Origin: DAISKN01 sp963716925 | GTDB lineage: Bacteria; Acidobacteriota; Vicinamibacteria; Marinacidobacterales; SMYC01 | Length of the DNA: 64,000 nt | Direction: 5' to 3' | NCBI GenBank assembly: GCA_963716925.1 | Contig: CAVQUX010000012.1 | Span: 1-64,000 of the forward strand | Shown here: piece by piece, positions 34,653-43,309 of the stretch | Numbering within the stretch: the first letter of the stretch is position 1 | Layout: every line of letters starts with the position of its first letter | Position numbers and translations under genes: made by a program | The notes under the pieces: generated by a model | What the model saw: only the letters and a program-made list of their open reading frames with translations | Told to the model about the DNA's origin: nothing | Databases searched by the model: none

Positions 34653-36491
34653 GTGAGCCAGAAACGAGTCCTTCCTCTACTCCTTCTTCTCGTCGCGTCA
34701 GAGGCTCTCTCGGAGCCCACCCAGAAACCGGTCCTCCACGGGCGGCACTGGATGGCCATCACCGGAAAACCTCTGGCCGCGACCGCCGGGGCGATGATGT
34801 TCCAGAAGGGCGGAAACGCGGTCGACGCCGCCTGCGCCATGCTCGGCGCCACGAGCACGATGTTCGACGCCCTGAGCTGGGGCGGCGAGACCCAGGCCCT
34901 CATCTATCACCCCATCGAGAAAAAGGTCATCGGCATCAACGCTCTCGGCGTCGCTCCCACGGGAGCAACGCCAGAGTTCTTCCGCGAGAAGGGCATGGCC
35001 TATCCGCCCGAGTTCGGGCCGCTCGCCGCCGTGACTCCGGGAACGCCCGGCGGACTTCTGGTCATGCTCGCGGAGTACGGAAAACTGAGCTTGAGGGACG
35101 TCCTCGCGCCGGCGATCCAGATGGCCGACGGTTACCCCATCGAGGCTTCGACCGCGGACTCCATCGAGAGCGAGAAAAACCTCATCAAGGAGTGGCCGTA
35201 CTCGCGCGCGGTGCTCCTGCCCCACCTCGGCCGGGAGGATCGGGAAGCGCCCTATCCCGGAGAGATCTTCGTTCAGCGCGATCTCGGGGCGACGCTGCGG
35301 AAGCTGGTCGAGGCGGAGGACAAAGCGCTGGCCCAGGGGAAATCGCGAAAGGAAGCGATCTACGCCGCCTACGATCGCTTCTATCGAGGCGACATCGCCG
35401 AGGAGTTCACCCGCGGCTCGCAGGAGCAGGGCGGGCTCCACACCAGGGAGGATCTCGCGAACTGGAAGGTCTATATCGAAGAGCCGGTCTCGACGTCGTA
35501 CAAGGGTATCGAGGTCTACAAGCTCACCCACTGGGTGCAGAGCCCGGTCCTCCTCCAGACGCTCAACCTGCTCGAGCCCATCGACGTGAAGTCCATGGGA
35601 TACAACTCGAGCCGCTACATCCACGCGCTCTATCAGGCGATGAGCCTCGCCTTCGCCGATAGAGACTTCTACTACGGCGATCCTTACTTCCCGCCCGAGG
35701 AGCCCATCCGGGGGCTCCTGTCCAAGGACTACGCCGCCGAGAGGCGGAAGCTCATCGATTGGGCGAAGAACGACCCCGGAATCAAGCCCGGCGATCCCTA
35801 TCCGTTCCAGGGCGGGACGAATCCCTATCGCCACTACCTCGAGCGCTGGGGAACGAAGCCTCCCTCGACCGAAGCCCAGGCTCAGGCGGACTTCGAACGG
35901 GGCTTCTTCGCCGGAACGACGTCGATCCAGTCCGCCGACGAGGAAGGCTGGGTGGTGTCGGTGACGCCGAGCGGTGGCTGGATACCCGCGTGCCTCGCGG
36001 GGAGGACCGGCATCGGAATGAGCCAGAGGATGCAAAGCTTCGTCCTCGCAGAGAGTATCAATCCGTTCAACGTCCTCGAGCCGGGAAAGCGGCCGCGGGC
36101 TACCCTCACGCCCAGTCTCGCGATGAAGGACGGCAAACCCTACCTCTCGTTCGCGGTCCAGGGGGGCGACTCCCAGGACCAGAACCTCCTACAGTTCTTC
36201 CTGAACGTCGTCGAGTTCGGCATGAACGTGCAAGAGGCGGCCGAGGCGGCGAACTTCGGAAGCTACCAGATGCAGAGCTCGTTCGGCGCCCACGAGTCTC
36301 AGCCCGGAAGGCTCATGCTGAACGAATCGATCCCGTCCTGGGTCAGGGACGAGCTATCCCGCATGGGCTACCAGCTCGAGTTCGAAGCCCGCACGTCGGG
36401 CCCGATCAACGCCATTTTCTTCGACTGGGAGCACCGAAGCTTCTGGGGCGGGTCGAGCAACCACGGCGAAGACTACGGAATCGCCTGGTAG
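34653..36491 (+). CDS. gamma-glutamyltransferase family protein (divergent)
   Basis: A 612-residue Ntn-hydrolase precursor. The GTG at 34653 has GGAGGG eight bases upstream and gives a signal peptide (MSQKRVLPLLLLLVASEALS). The large-subunit part shows MMFQKGGNAVDAACAM, TPGTPGGLLVMLAEYGKLS and YKGIEVYKLTHWVQSPVLLQ. The cleavage and catalytic Thr is in FFAGTTSIQSADEEGWVVS. After it, the usual L-N-N region is replaced by SGGWIPACLAGRTGIGMSQRM, and a GGDSQDQNLLQFF motif replaces the common P-G-G-S-x-I. The enzyme likely acts outside the cytoplasm, but its substrate may not be glutathione. The 3' end overlaps the DUF72 gene. Confidence 0.85.
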   Translation: MSQKRVLPLLLLLVASEALSEPTQKPVLHGRHWMAITGKPLAATAGAMMFQKGGNAVDAACAMLGATSTMFDALSWGGETQALIYHPIEKKVIGINALGVAPTGATPEFFREKGMAYPPEFGPLAAVTPGTPGGLLVMLAEYGKLSLRDVLAPAIQMADGYPIEASTADSIESEKNLIKEWPYSRAVLLPHLGREDREAPYPGEIFVQRDLGATLRKLVEAEDKALAQGKSRKEAIYAAYDRFYRGDIAEEFTRGSQEQGGLHTREDLANWKVYIEEPVSTSYKGIEVYKLTHWVQSPVLLQTLNLLEPIDVKSMGYNSSRYIHALYQAMSLAFADRDFYYGDPYFPPEEPIRGLLSKDYAAERRKLIDWAKNDPGIKPGDPYPFQGGTNPYRHYLERWGTKPPSTEAQAQADFERGFFAGTTSIQSADEEGWVVSVTPSGGWIPACLAGRTGIGMSQRMQSFVLAESINPFNVLEPGKRPRATLTPSLAMKDGKPYLSFAVQGGDSQDQNLLQFFLNVVEFGMNVQEAAEAANFGSYQMQSSFGAHESQPGRLMLNESIPSWVRDELSRMGYQLEFEARTSGPINAIFFDWEHRSFWGGSSNHGEDYGIAW

Positions 36492-37408
36492 CGGGAGATT
36501 TCCTCGGCGAGCTTGAAGACGGAGAGGGGTGCGGAGCCCTCCGCCTTGTTGTTGACGATGACGAACGCCGTCCCCTTCGTCTCGCGGCACAGCCTTGCTA
36601 TCGCCGCACGAGAGCTCGAGTCCTCGGCCGCGAGGCGGTCGAAGGGACGAAAGTCCTCGCGCGCTTCCTCGTAGTCGCGGTCCCGCCTCAGCATCCATCG
36701 CACCACCAGCGCCGGAAACCGCGCGCCCGCGGTCAGGTTCGCCTGCTCGGCGACGTTGGGCATCGAGGGATGAACGTTGTAGCAGTGACAGGCCGCGGAC
36801 TGCTCGAGCGCCTCGAGATAGCGCGGCGTCAGGAGCTCCGCGTTCCGGAGCTCGACGGCGTAGAGAATTTCGCGAGGAAGATCCCGCAGGAACCGGGTCA
36901 GGTCTTCGGCAAAGCGGATAGGGCCTCCAAGGTTTCGGACGCTCTGCGGGGGAAACTGCAGAAGGAGCACGGCCGCCTTCACTCCCAGGCCCTCGACGGT
37001 CGGGCCGATGACTTTTTCGAGCGCGTAGGTCCGATCGAGGTAGTGCTCGCCCGGCCGGGTGAGCGCCTCGTGCGCCTTCACGAGAAATCGGAACGTCTCG
37101 GGCACCTGTTCCGCGTAGCCACGGAAGTCGGATGCCGGGATCGGACCGTAATACGTGCGATCGATGGCGACCGCGCGGAGAAGGGGATTCCGGGAGTAGG
37201 CGCGGAGTCCATGGCGCGACAGGGTCGTCTGCGAAGCTTCCCGGTCATAGACGATGCCCTTCCATCCCGGGAAAGCCCAGGAGGACGTCCCGAGGTGGAT
37301 CGCGGGAGGGAGGCGGGACGCAGTCGACAGGAGCCGGGTATCGAGAGGCGGCGCTCCCACCCGAGCCGGCTCTTCCGAAGGGGCGAACAGAGGGAGCTGT
37401 TCGGGCAC
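36473..37408 (-). CDS. DUF72 family protein
   Basis: A 311-residue protein of the DUF72 (YecE-like) TIM-barrel family. Markers are IHLGTSSWAFPGWKGIVYD near the N-terminus, TYYGPIPASDFRGYAEQVPE, FRFLVKAHEALTRPG, and near the end AFVIVNNKAEGSAPLSVFKLAEEI, the family's conserved Asn-Asn motif. The function of the family is not known. The frame is open upstream into the TonB-like gene; the GTG at 37408 lies five bases from that gene's stop and is the best operon-consistent start. It is the last gene of the long translation operon. Confidence 0.85.
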   Translation of the reverse strand: MPEQLPLFAPSEEPARVGAPPLDTRLLSTASRLPPAIHLGTSSWAFPGWKGIVYDREASQTTLSRHGLRAYSRNPLLRAVAIDRTYYGPIPASDFRGYAEQVPETFRFLVKAHEALTRPGEHYLDRTYALEKVIGPTVEGLGVKAAVLLLQFPPQSVRNLGGPIRFAEDLTRFLRDLPREILYAVELRNAELLTPRYLEALEQSAACHCYNVHPSMPNVAEQANLTAGARFPALVVRWMLRRDRDYEEAREDFRPFDRLAAEDSSSRAAIARLCRETKGTAFVIVNNKAEGSAPLSVFKLAEEISRYQAIP

Positions 37409-37413
37409 GAGGG

Positions 37414-37923
37414 CTACGGCCGAACCACGATCGTCTTGCACACCGAGATCGGGGTTCCACCCAGAGTCGGCGGCTCGTACCGCCAGGTTTTGACGGCGTC
37501 GATGACCGACTGCGCCGCCTCGGGCCACGGCGGATACGTCGTCGCGACGACCTGGGCTTCGGGGACACTTCCGTCGGGCAGGACGACGATCTCGATCACG
37601 ATGTCTCCCTCCGGGGGAGGCTCTCGCATCGGAATGCGAACGGGGTCTCCGGCGATTCTCTCGAGACGGGGAGTCCCCCCGAGTCCCTCGAACAGCGGAT
37701 CGGGTATCGAGGGATCGGACCAGGCTTTCGCCCAGGAGCACGGGCTGTCGCTGGTCGCCGGAAACTGAGGTGTCCCCGCCTCGGGCTCGAGGGGCACGAT
37801 CTCTTCGTCGGGGAGGCTCGCGGTCTCGATTGGCTCCTCGCCCGGTGCGGGACGAGTTTCCCGCGACTGCGGAGATCCACAGCCCAGGGACAATGCGAGG
37901 AAAATGAACGCCGAGGCTCTCAT
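37414..37923 (-). CDS. TonB-like C-terminal domain lipoprotein
   Basis: A 169-residue protein whose ATG overlaps the alaX stop (ATGA), so translation is coupled. The short N-terminal hydrophobic stretch (MRASAFIFLALSLGCGS) ends in a lipobox-like L-G-C. An acidic Pro-rich linker follows (about residues 20-75). Residues 100-168 match the TonB C-terminal fold: GDIVIEIVVLPDGSVPEAQV, then W-P-E-A-A-Q-S-V-I-D-A-V-K-T-W-R-Y and a final strand. No ExbB/ExbD is nearby and a lipid anchor is unlike TonB. It may be an envelope structural protein that only shares the fold. Confidence 0.75.
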   Translation of the reverse strand: MRASAFIFLALSLGCGSPQSRETRPAPGEEPIETASLPDEEIVPLEPEAGTPQFPATSDSPCSWAKAWSDPSIPDPLFEGLGGTPRLERIAGDPVRIPMREPPPEGDIVIEIVVLPDGSVPEAQVVATTYPPWPEAAQSVIDAVKTWRYEPPTLGGTPISVCKTIVVRP

Positions 37924-39104
37924 CGACGCACGAGAGAGGCGGCTTTCTCCAGGGCGGCGGGCAGACCTTCCGTTCGCGGGCCCCCGCCCTGCGCGATTCG
38001 GGAGGAGCCGCCGCCGCGGCCCTCGACCGAAGGCGCCGCGGCCCTGAGAAGCGCTCCCATGTCGGCGTCCATCCCTTCGGAGCATCCGAAGACGAGATGC
38101 GCGCGTCCGCCTTCGAGGCTTCCGAGGAGAACGACGCGGCCGGGCTTCGAGGTGAGAGCCGTTGCGGCGGCGCGGAGCTCTGCGGGGCCGAGTTCGGGCA
38201 CCTGCTTGACCAGGAGCATTCCATCGGAGCTCTCGGCCATCCAGTCTTCCACCCGGAGCAGCAGGAGCTCACGACGCACCCGGTCGAGCTCCTTGCCCAT
38301 CGCTTTTCTCTCTTCCTCCCGCTTCTCCGCGGTCGGCACGAGGTCGGCTTCGGAGCTGCTCAGGACGCTCGCCAGCGATCGAATGCGCGTAACGGCCGCT
38401 CGATAGTCGGCGAGCGCGCGATCCCCGCAGAGGAACTCGACTCTCGTTCCCCCTTTGAACCTCTCCGAGCCGCGCACCACGATCGGTCCCACCTCCGCGG
38501 TCGAGCGCGGGTGGGTGCCGCAGCAGGCCTGGTTGTCGAAGCCTTCCACCTCGACGATACGGAGCGTCTCCGCGTCCGGAGCCGGCTTCCGCAGATCGAA
38601 CGCGCGCGCTTCGGTCGGCGCCACGAAATGGCTCCGGATCGGAAGCGCCTTGCGGACGGCCTCGTTCGCCGCCTCTTCCGCTCGCGCGATCTCGGCCTCG
38701 GTCAGTGCCGCTTTATCGAGATCTATGGTCGAGCTCGCCGCCCCGAGGTGAAACGACGTCGTGCCCGCTCCGGCCTCCTTCACGAAGGCCGCCGACAAGA
38801 TGTGCTGGCCGGAGTGCTGCTGCATGTGGTCCCGCCGCCTCTTCCCGTCGATCCGGCAGAGGACTCGTTCATGCTCAGGGAACCTCGCAACGAAATGGAG
38901 CACGAGGTGCTCGGGAGTCTCGATCACCCGGGTCACGGGGATGCCGTCGATGGAGCCGAGGTCGTAGGGCTGTCCTCCCGACTCGGGGTAGAAGTACGTC
39001 CTCGGGAAAACCACGGCGAGGCCCTCGTCGGTCTCGAGCCGCTCGAGGATCTCCTCCTCGAACTCGGTGGTGTAGGGGTCGCGGAGGTAGAGGCGCTCGG
39101 TCAC
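37920..39104 (-). CDS. alaX: alanyl-tRNA editing protein (AlaX long form, DHHA1)
   Basis: A 394-residue stand-alone version of the AlaRS editing domain plus C-Ala/DHHA1 tail; it deacylates Ser- or Gly-mischarged tRNA-Ala. The zinc site is visible: HSGQH in Q-Q-H-S-G-Q-H-I-L-S-A-A-F, and the CxxxH in N-Q-A-C-C-G-T-H-P-R. The T-Y-F-Y-P-E-S-G-G-Q-P element is also diagnostic. The C-terminal DHHA1 domain holds G-K-E-L-D-R-V-R and G-G-G-S-S-R-I-A-Q-G-G-G. It begins 10 bp after the frr stop and belongs to the translation operon. Confidence 0.93.
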   Translation of the reverse strand: MTERLYLRDPYTTEFEEEILERLETDEGLAVVFPRTYFYPESGGQPYDLGSIDGIPVTRVIETPEHLVLHFVARFPEHERVLCRIDGKRRRDHMQQHSGQHILSAAFVKEAGAGTTSFHLGAASSTIDLDKAALTEAEIARAEEAANEAVRKALPIRSHFVAPTEARAFDLRKPAPDAETLRIVEVEGFDNQACCGTHPRSTAEVGPIVVRGSERFKGGTRVEFLCGDRALADYRAAVTRIRSLASVLSSSEADLVPTAEKREEERKAMGKELDRVRRELLLLRVEDWMAESSDGMLLVKQVPELGPAELRAAATALTSKPGRVVLLGSLEGGRAHLVFGCSEGMDADMGALLRAAAPSVEGRGGGSSRIAQGGGPRTEGLPAALEKAASLVRR

Positions 39105-39114
39105 GGGAAGAGAC

Positions 39115-39672
39115 TCAGACCGTCATCAAGTCCTGTTCCTTCTTCTTCACCGCGTCGTCCACCTTCTTGATATGGGCGTCGGTCAGGTCCTGGACCTCCT
39201 TGAGGGCGCGCTTCTCGTCGTCCTCGGAGATTGCTTTGTCCTTGAGGAGCTTCTTCAGCCGGTCGTTCACGTCCCGCCGCACCTGGCGAATCGCGGTGCG
39301 GCTCTCCTCGGCGATCTTCCCCACCTGCCTCACCAGCGCCTTCCGGCGCTCCTCGGTGAGCGAGGGGATGGGGATGCGCAGGATCTTGCCGTCGTTCGTG
39401 GGGTTGAGGTCGAGATCGGAAGAGCGGATGGCTTTGTCGATCTTCTCCAGCATCGGGGTCTCCCAGGGCTGGACGGTGATGAGGCTGGGCTCGGGCACCG
39501 CCAGGTTCGCCACCTGGTTCAGGGGGGTCGGCGTCCCGTAGTAGTCGACGCGGATGTGGTCGAGGAGCGAGAGCGAGGCACGGCCGGTGCGGACCGAGGC
39601 GAGCTCCTTCTGCAGGACCTCCATCGACTTGTCCATGCGTCGCTTGGTTTCTTCCGAGATTTCCTTGAGCAT
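39115..39672 (-). CDS. frr: ribosome recycling factor
   Basis: A 185-residue protein of normal length that splits post-termination ribosomes together with EF-G. It shows the full family pattern: MLKEISEETKRRMDKSMEVL, L-A-S-V-R-T-G-R-A-S-L-S-L-L-D, the hinge Y-Y-G-T-P-T-P-L-N-Q-V-A, and V-R-R-D-V-N-D-R-L-K-K-L. It lies 24 bp after pyrH, the common pyrH-frr pairing, and 10 bp before alaX. Confidence 0.98.
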   Translation of the reverse strand: MLKEISEETKRRMDKSMEVLQKELASVRTGRASLSLLDHIRVDYYGTPTPLNQVANLAVPEPSLITVQPWETPMLEKIDKAIRSSDLDLNPTNDGKILRIPIPSLTEERRKALVRQVGKIAEESRTAIRQVRRDVNDRLKKLLKDKAISEDDEKRALKEVQDLTDAHIKKVDDAVKKKEQDLMTV

Positions 39673-39696
39673 TCGAGCCTCCCAACGGGCCTCCGG

Positions 39697-40419
39697 CTAC
39701 GGACCCGTGACTTTCGTTCCCACGCGCTCGCCGAGGACCACGCGCCTCATGTTGCCCGGCTCGCGCACGTCGAACACGAGGATCGGGAGCTTGTTGTCCA
39801 TGCAGAGCGAAATCGCGGTGGTGTCCATCACTTTCAGTCGCTTTTCGATCACTTCCCGGTAGGTGATGGTCTCGAAGAACGTCGCTTGCGCGTCCGTCTC
39901 CGGGTCGGCGGAGTAGATCCCGGCGACGCGGGTTCCCTTCATGATCACGTCCGCCTTGATCTCCATCGCCCGAAGGGCGGCGGCGGTGTCGGTCGAGAAA
40001 TAGGGGTTCCCCGTGCCGGCGGCGAAGATGACGATGCGGCCCTTCTCGAGGTGCCGCATCGCGCGCCTCCGGATGAAGGGCTCGGCGATCGCCCTCATCT
40101 CGATGGCCGACATCACCCGGGTGTGGATGCCGAGCTTTTCGAGGGCGTCCTGCAGCGCCACGGCGTTGATGACCGTCGCCAGCATCCCCATGTGGTCGGC
40201 GGACACCCGGTCCATCCCCCGCGCCGAAGGGGCGATTCCGCGAAAGATGTTCCCGCCGCCGATGACCGCGGCCGTCTGGACCCCGAGGGAGTGGACGCCT
40301 TGGATCTCCCTTGCCATCGACTGGGCCACGTCGGGATCGATCCCGAAGGACTCCGATCCCATCAACACTTCGCCCGAGAGCTTGACCAGGACGCGCTCGA
40401 AGATCGGCTTATCCGCCAT
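39697..40419 (-). CDS. pyrH: UMP kinase
   Basis: A 240-residue amino-acid-kinase-fold enzyme that makes UDP from UMP. Markers are VLVKLSGEVLMG at the N-terminus, VIGGGNIFRG, MDRVSADHMGMLATVINA, and FAAGTGNPYFSTDTAAALRA. ATG 40419 is chosen over an adjoining GTG. It is placed between tsf and frr. In this window it complements the CTP synthase gene at 60.6 kb. Confidence 0.98.
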   Translation of the reverse strand: MADKPIFERVLVKLSGEVLMGSESFGIDPDVAQSMAREIQGVHSLGVQTAAVIGGGNIFRGIAPSARGMDRVSADHMGMLATVINAVALQDALEKLGIHTRVMSAIEMRAIAEPFIRRRAMRHLEKGRIVIFAAGTGNPYFSTDTAAALRAMEIKADVIMKGTRVAGIYSADPETDAQATFFETITYREVIEKRLKVMDTTAISLCMDNKLPILVFDVREPGNMRRVVLGERVGTKVTGP

Positions 40420-40497
40420 CACCGTGGGGTGATTTGTACTCGCAGGCTAGCCCGGATTCAAGCACTACGTGCCGATCGCGGGGCGCCCCGCGCCCTG

Positions 40498-41103
40498 CTA
40501 CGCGCCGCGCTCGTAGCGGACGAAGCGCCGCACCTGGATGTTCTCCTTGAGCACCGCGATCTTCGACTTCAGGTACTCCTCGACCGTCTGATCGGGGTTC
40601 CTGATGTACGGCTGCTCCAGAAGCACGTTCTCGGAGTAGAACTTCGAAAGCTTCCCCTCCACGATCTTCTCGATCACGTTCGCGGGTTTGCCCGTTCCCT
40701 CCGCCTGGCTCCTCAGGATGTCGCGCTCCTTCTCGAGAGCGTTCGCCGGCACTTCCTCACGGCGGACCCAGCGCGCGAGCGCTGGGCTCGCCGCGGCCAC
40801 CTGCATCGCCAGATCCTTCACCAGCTCCTTGAACTCTTCGGTCGCGGCCACGAAATCGGTCTCGCAGTTCACCTCGATGAGGACCCCCACGCGCCCCCCG
40901 GGGTGAATGTAGGAAGAGACGAGGCCTTCCGACGTGGCCCGTCCCACTTTCGACTCCGCCGCCGCGGCGCCCCGCTTCCGCAGAAGCGTCACCGCCTCTT
41001 CCAGGTTGCCGCCGGCGTCCTCGAGCGCCTTCTTGCACTCCATCATCCCGGCCCCGGTCTTCTCCCGGAGCTCTTTCACCAATTGCGCGGAAATATTCGC
41101 CAT
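40498..41103 (-). CDS. tsf: elongation factor Ts
   Basis: A 201-residue guanine-nucleotide exchange factor for EF-Tu. The UBA-like N-terminus reads A-Q-L-V-K-E-L-R-E-K-T-G-A-G-M-M-E-C-K-K, followed by HPGGRVGVLIEVNCETDFVA. At about 200 residues it is the short form of the family, similar to that of thermophiles and several deep lineages, lacking part of the coiled-coil core found in E. coli. It follows rpsB by 86 bp and has GCGAGG upstream of its ATG. Confidence 0.97.
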   Translation of the reverse strand: MANISAQLVKELREKTGAGMMECKKALEDAGGNLEEAVTLLRKRGAAAAESKVGRATSEGLVSSYIHPGGRVGVLIEVNCETDFVAATEEFKELVKDLAMQVAAASPALARWVRREEVPANALEKERDILRSQAEGTGKPANVIEKIVEGKLSKFYSENVLLEQPYIRNPDQTVEEYLKSKIAVLKENIQVRRFVRYERGA

Positions 41104-41189
41104 ATGACCTCGCTCTCCCGTCGAGAGGTGATGAAACGCGAGCCGAGGCTCTCTCGAAGCGCACGGCGTCGCGAAAGTGTGAACGGAAA

Positions 41190-42002
<813 letters not shown>

Positions 42003-42022
42003 AGAATCTCTCCCTTTCTCCG

Positions 42023-42418
42023 TCAGCGCTTGGAGTACTGGAACCGCTTTCGGGCTCCGGGCTGACCGTACTTCTTGCGCTCTTTGATTCGCGCGTCCCT
42101 TGTGAGGAATCCGCCCTGCTTCAAACGGGAGCGAAGCTCCTGGTTGAACAGGCAGAGCGCCCTGCTGATCCCGAGCCTGAGCGCCCACGCCTGGCCGGTG
42201 TGGCCGCCTCCCTGGATGTTCGCGTAGATGTCGAACTTCCCCGAGGACTCGGTCAGATGGAGCGGCTGCTGCGCGATCATCCTCAGCGCTTCACTGACGA
42301 AGTAGTTCTCGAAGGGCTTTTCGTTGATGTGGATCGTGCCGCTTCCCGGCCGCAGGTAGACCCGCGCGACCGAGCATTTGCGCCGTCCGGTGCCGTAGTA
42401 CTGAATCGGTGTTGCCAA
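42023..42418 (-). CDS. rpsI: 30S ribosomal protein S9
   Basis: A 131-residue protein with the standard pattern Y-Y-G-T-G-R-R-K-C-S-V-A-R-V at the N-terminus, GGGHTGQAWALRLGISRAL in the middle, and the basic C-terminus ending F-Q-Y-S-K-R, whose last Arg contacts P-site tRNA. It follows rplM by 25 bp, as in most bacteria. Confidence 0.98.
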   Translation of the reverse strand: MATPIQYYGTGRRKCSVARVYLRPGSGTIHINEKPFENYFVSEALRMIAQQPLHLTESSGKFDIYANIQGGGHTGQAWALRLGISRALCLFNQELRSRLKQGGFLTRDARIKERKKYGQPGARKRFQYSKR

Positions 42419-42443
42419 GAATCGAGCTCCTTGAACTTGAAAC

Positions 42444-42893
42444 TTACGAACGCGTAGCCCGGGCCGGGACCTCGAGCTTCGCCGGCTTCTGCGCGTCGTG
42501 AGGATGCGAAGGCCCGCGATAGACTTTCAGTTTCCGGAACTGCGCGCGGCCGAGTCGGTTCTTCGGAAGCATTCCGCGGACCGCCTCTTCGATCAATCTC
42601 TCGGGAAACGTGCCGCGCATGTCTCCCGCCGCCGTCTTTCGAATGCCGCCCGGATATCCGCTGAACCGGAAGTAGGCCTTGTCCAGCTCCTTGGTTCCGG
42701 TGAGAAGGACCTTCTCCGCGTTCACGACGATCACGTGATCTCCGGTATCGAGGAACCGCACGTACGAGGGCTTGTCCTTACCCGTGAGAATCGTGGCGAT
42801 GCGGGTCGCGAGCCGGCCGAGGACCTGGCCGTCCGCATCCACGACGTGCCAGCTCCGCTTCAGCTCCGCTTTCTTGGGAAACGTGGTCGACAT
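42444..42893 (-). CDS. rplM: 50S ribosomal protein L13
   Basis: A 149-residue protein and the first gene of the operon. The ATG at 42893 (MSTTFPKKAELKRSWHVVDA) has GAGAGGG upstream; an earlier ATG seven codons before is less likely. Markers are GQVLGRLATRIATILTGK, V-V-N-A-E-K-V-L-L-T-G-T-K and RGMLPKNRLGRAQF. A promoter at 42974-43002 and a hairpin with a U-run at 42937-42968 lie in front of it, which suggests control in the leader. Confidence 0.98.
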   Translation of the reverse strand: MSTTFPKKAELKRSWHVVDADGQVLGRLATRIATILTGKDKPSYVRFLDTGDHVIVVNAEKVLLTGTKELDKAYFRFSGYPGGIRKTAAGDMRGTFPERLIEEAVRGMLPKNRLGRAQFRKLKVYRGPSHPHDAQKPAKLEVPARATRS

Positions 42894-42936
42894 GAGCCCT
42901 CTCGAAACCCCCACAAATCGTGACTCGAAAAAGTGG

Positions 42937-42968
42937 AAAAAAAATTTGGGCGATGCAAATCGCCCAAA
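42937..42968 (-). promoter_or_regulatory. 10-bp hairpin plus U8 in the rplM leader
   Basis: On the - strand TTTGGGCGAT pairs perfectly with ATCGCCCAAA around a four-base loop (42945-42968), followed directly by eight Ts (42937-42944). This is textbook terminator geometry. It lies 44 bases before the rplM ATG and begins within a base or two of the predicted transcript start. It could be an attenuator, a 5' stabilising hairpin, or an insulator against upstream transcription. Confidence 0.75.
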
Positions 42969-42973
42969 CGCGT

Positions 42974-43002
42974 AATGTAGGTCCTCTTATATAAGTTGTC
43001 AA
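42974..43002 (-). promoter_or_regulatory. sigma-70-type promoter of the rplM operon
   Basis: On the - strand TTGACA (42997-43002), a 17-bp spacer and TACATT (42974-42979). The predicted start is near 42967. It is the best-placed promoter for the nine-gene translation operon. Confidence 0.7.
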
Positions 43003-43143
43003 GGGAAAAGGGCTCTCGAAGGCTCCAAAGGCGGGTCGGCCACTAAATGTAGGGCGGTTCCCCCACGTCTCCCCATGTGGTTGGGTTATCCCCCAGGCTT
43101 TCCAAATCCATGGGGAAAACCCTACCAGAATGACAAATCGCGC

Positions 43144-43172
43144 TTGACGAGGGCGCTCTTCTCGATCATAAT
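43144..43172 (+). promoter_or_regulatory. candidate promoter upstream of pilM
   Basis: TTGACG (43144-43149), a 17-bp spacer and CATAAT (43167-43172). A start near 43180 would give a leader of about 130 bases to pilM. A second box, TTGACA at 43211-43216 with TACGCT at 43235-43240, is closer to the gene but has a poor -10. Confidence 0.5.
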
Positions 43173-43309
43173 AACCGAAAGATTCCAGTACATTTGTGGC
43201 CGTTTTTTGCTTGACAGCCCGTTTCTTCATGCTGTACGCTCATAAAGTACTTTAACTTCTTCCTAGTAAGTATCCGTGACTTCAACTTGAAGTAAGGGAG
43301 CCAGGTCGC

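Noticed and set aside
34698..36035. A 445-codon frame antisense to the GGT-like gene
   Set aside because: The sense strand holds a full Ntn-hydrolase with a catalytic motif; the antisense product has no features.
36473..38272. A single 599-residue protein covering DUF72 and the TonB-like region
   Set aside because: The upstream part is out of frame with the TonB-like gene, which has a signal, domain and ATGA coupling of its own; DUF72 alone gives the normal family length.
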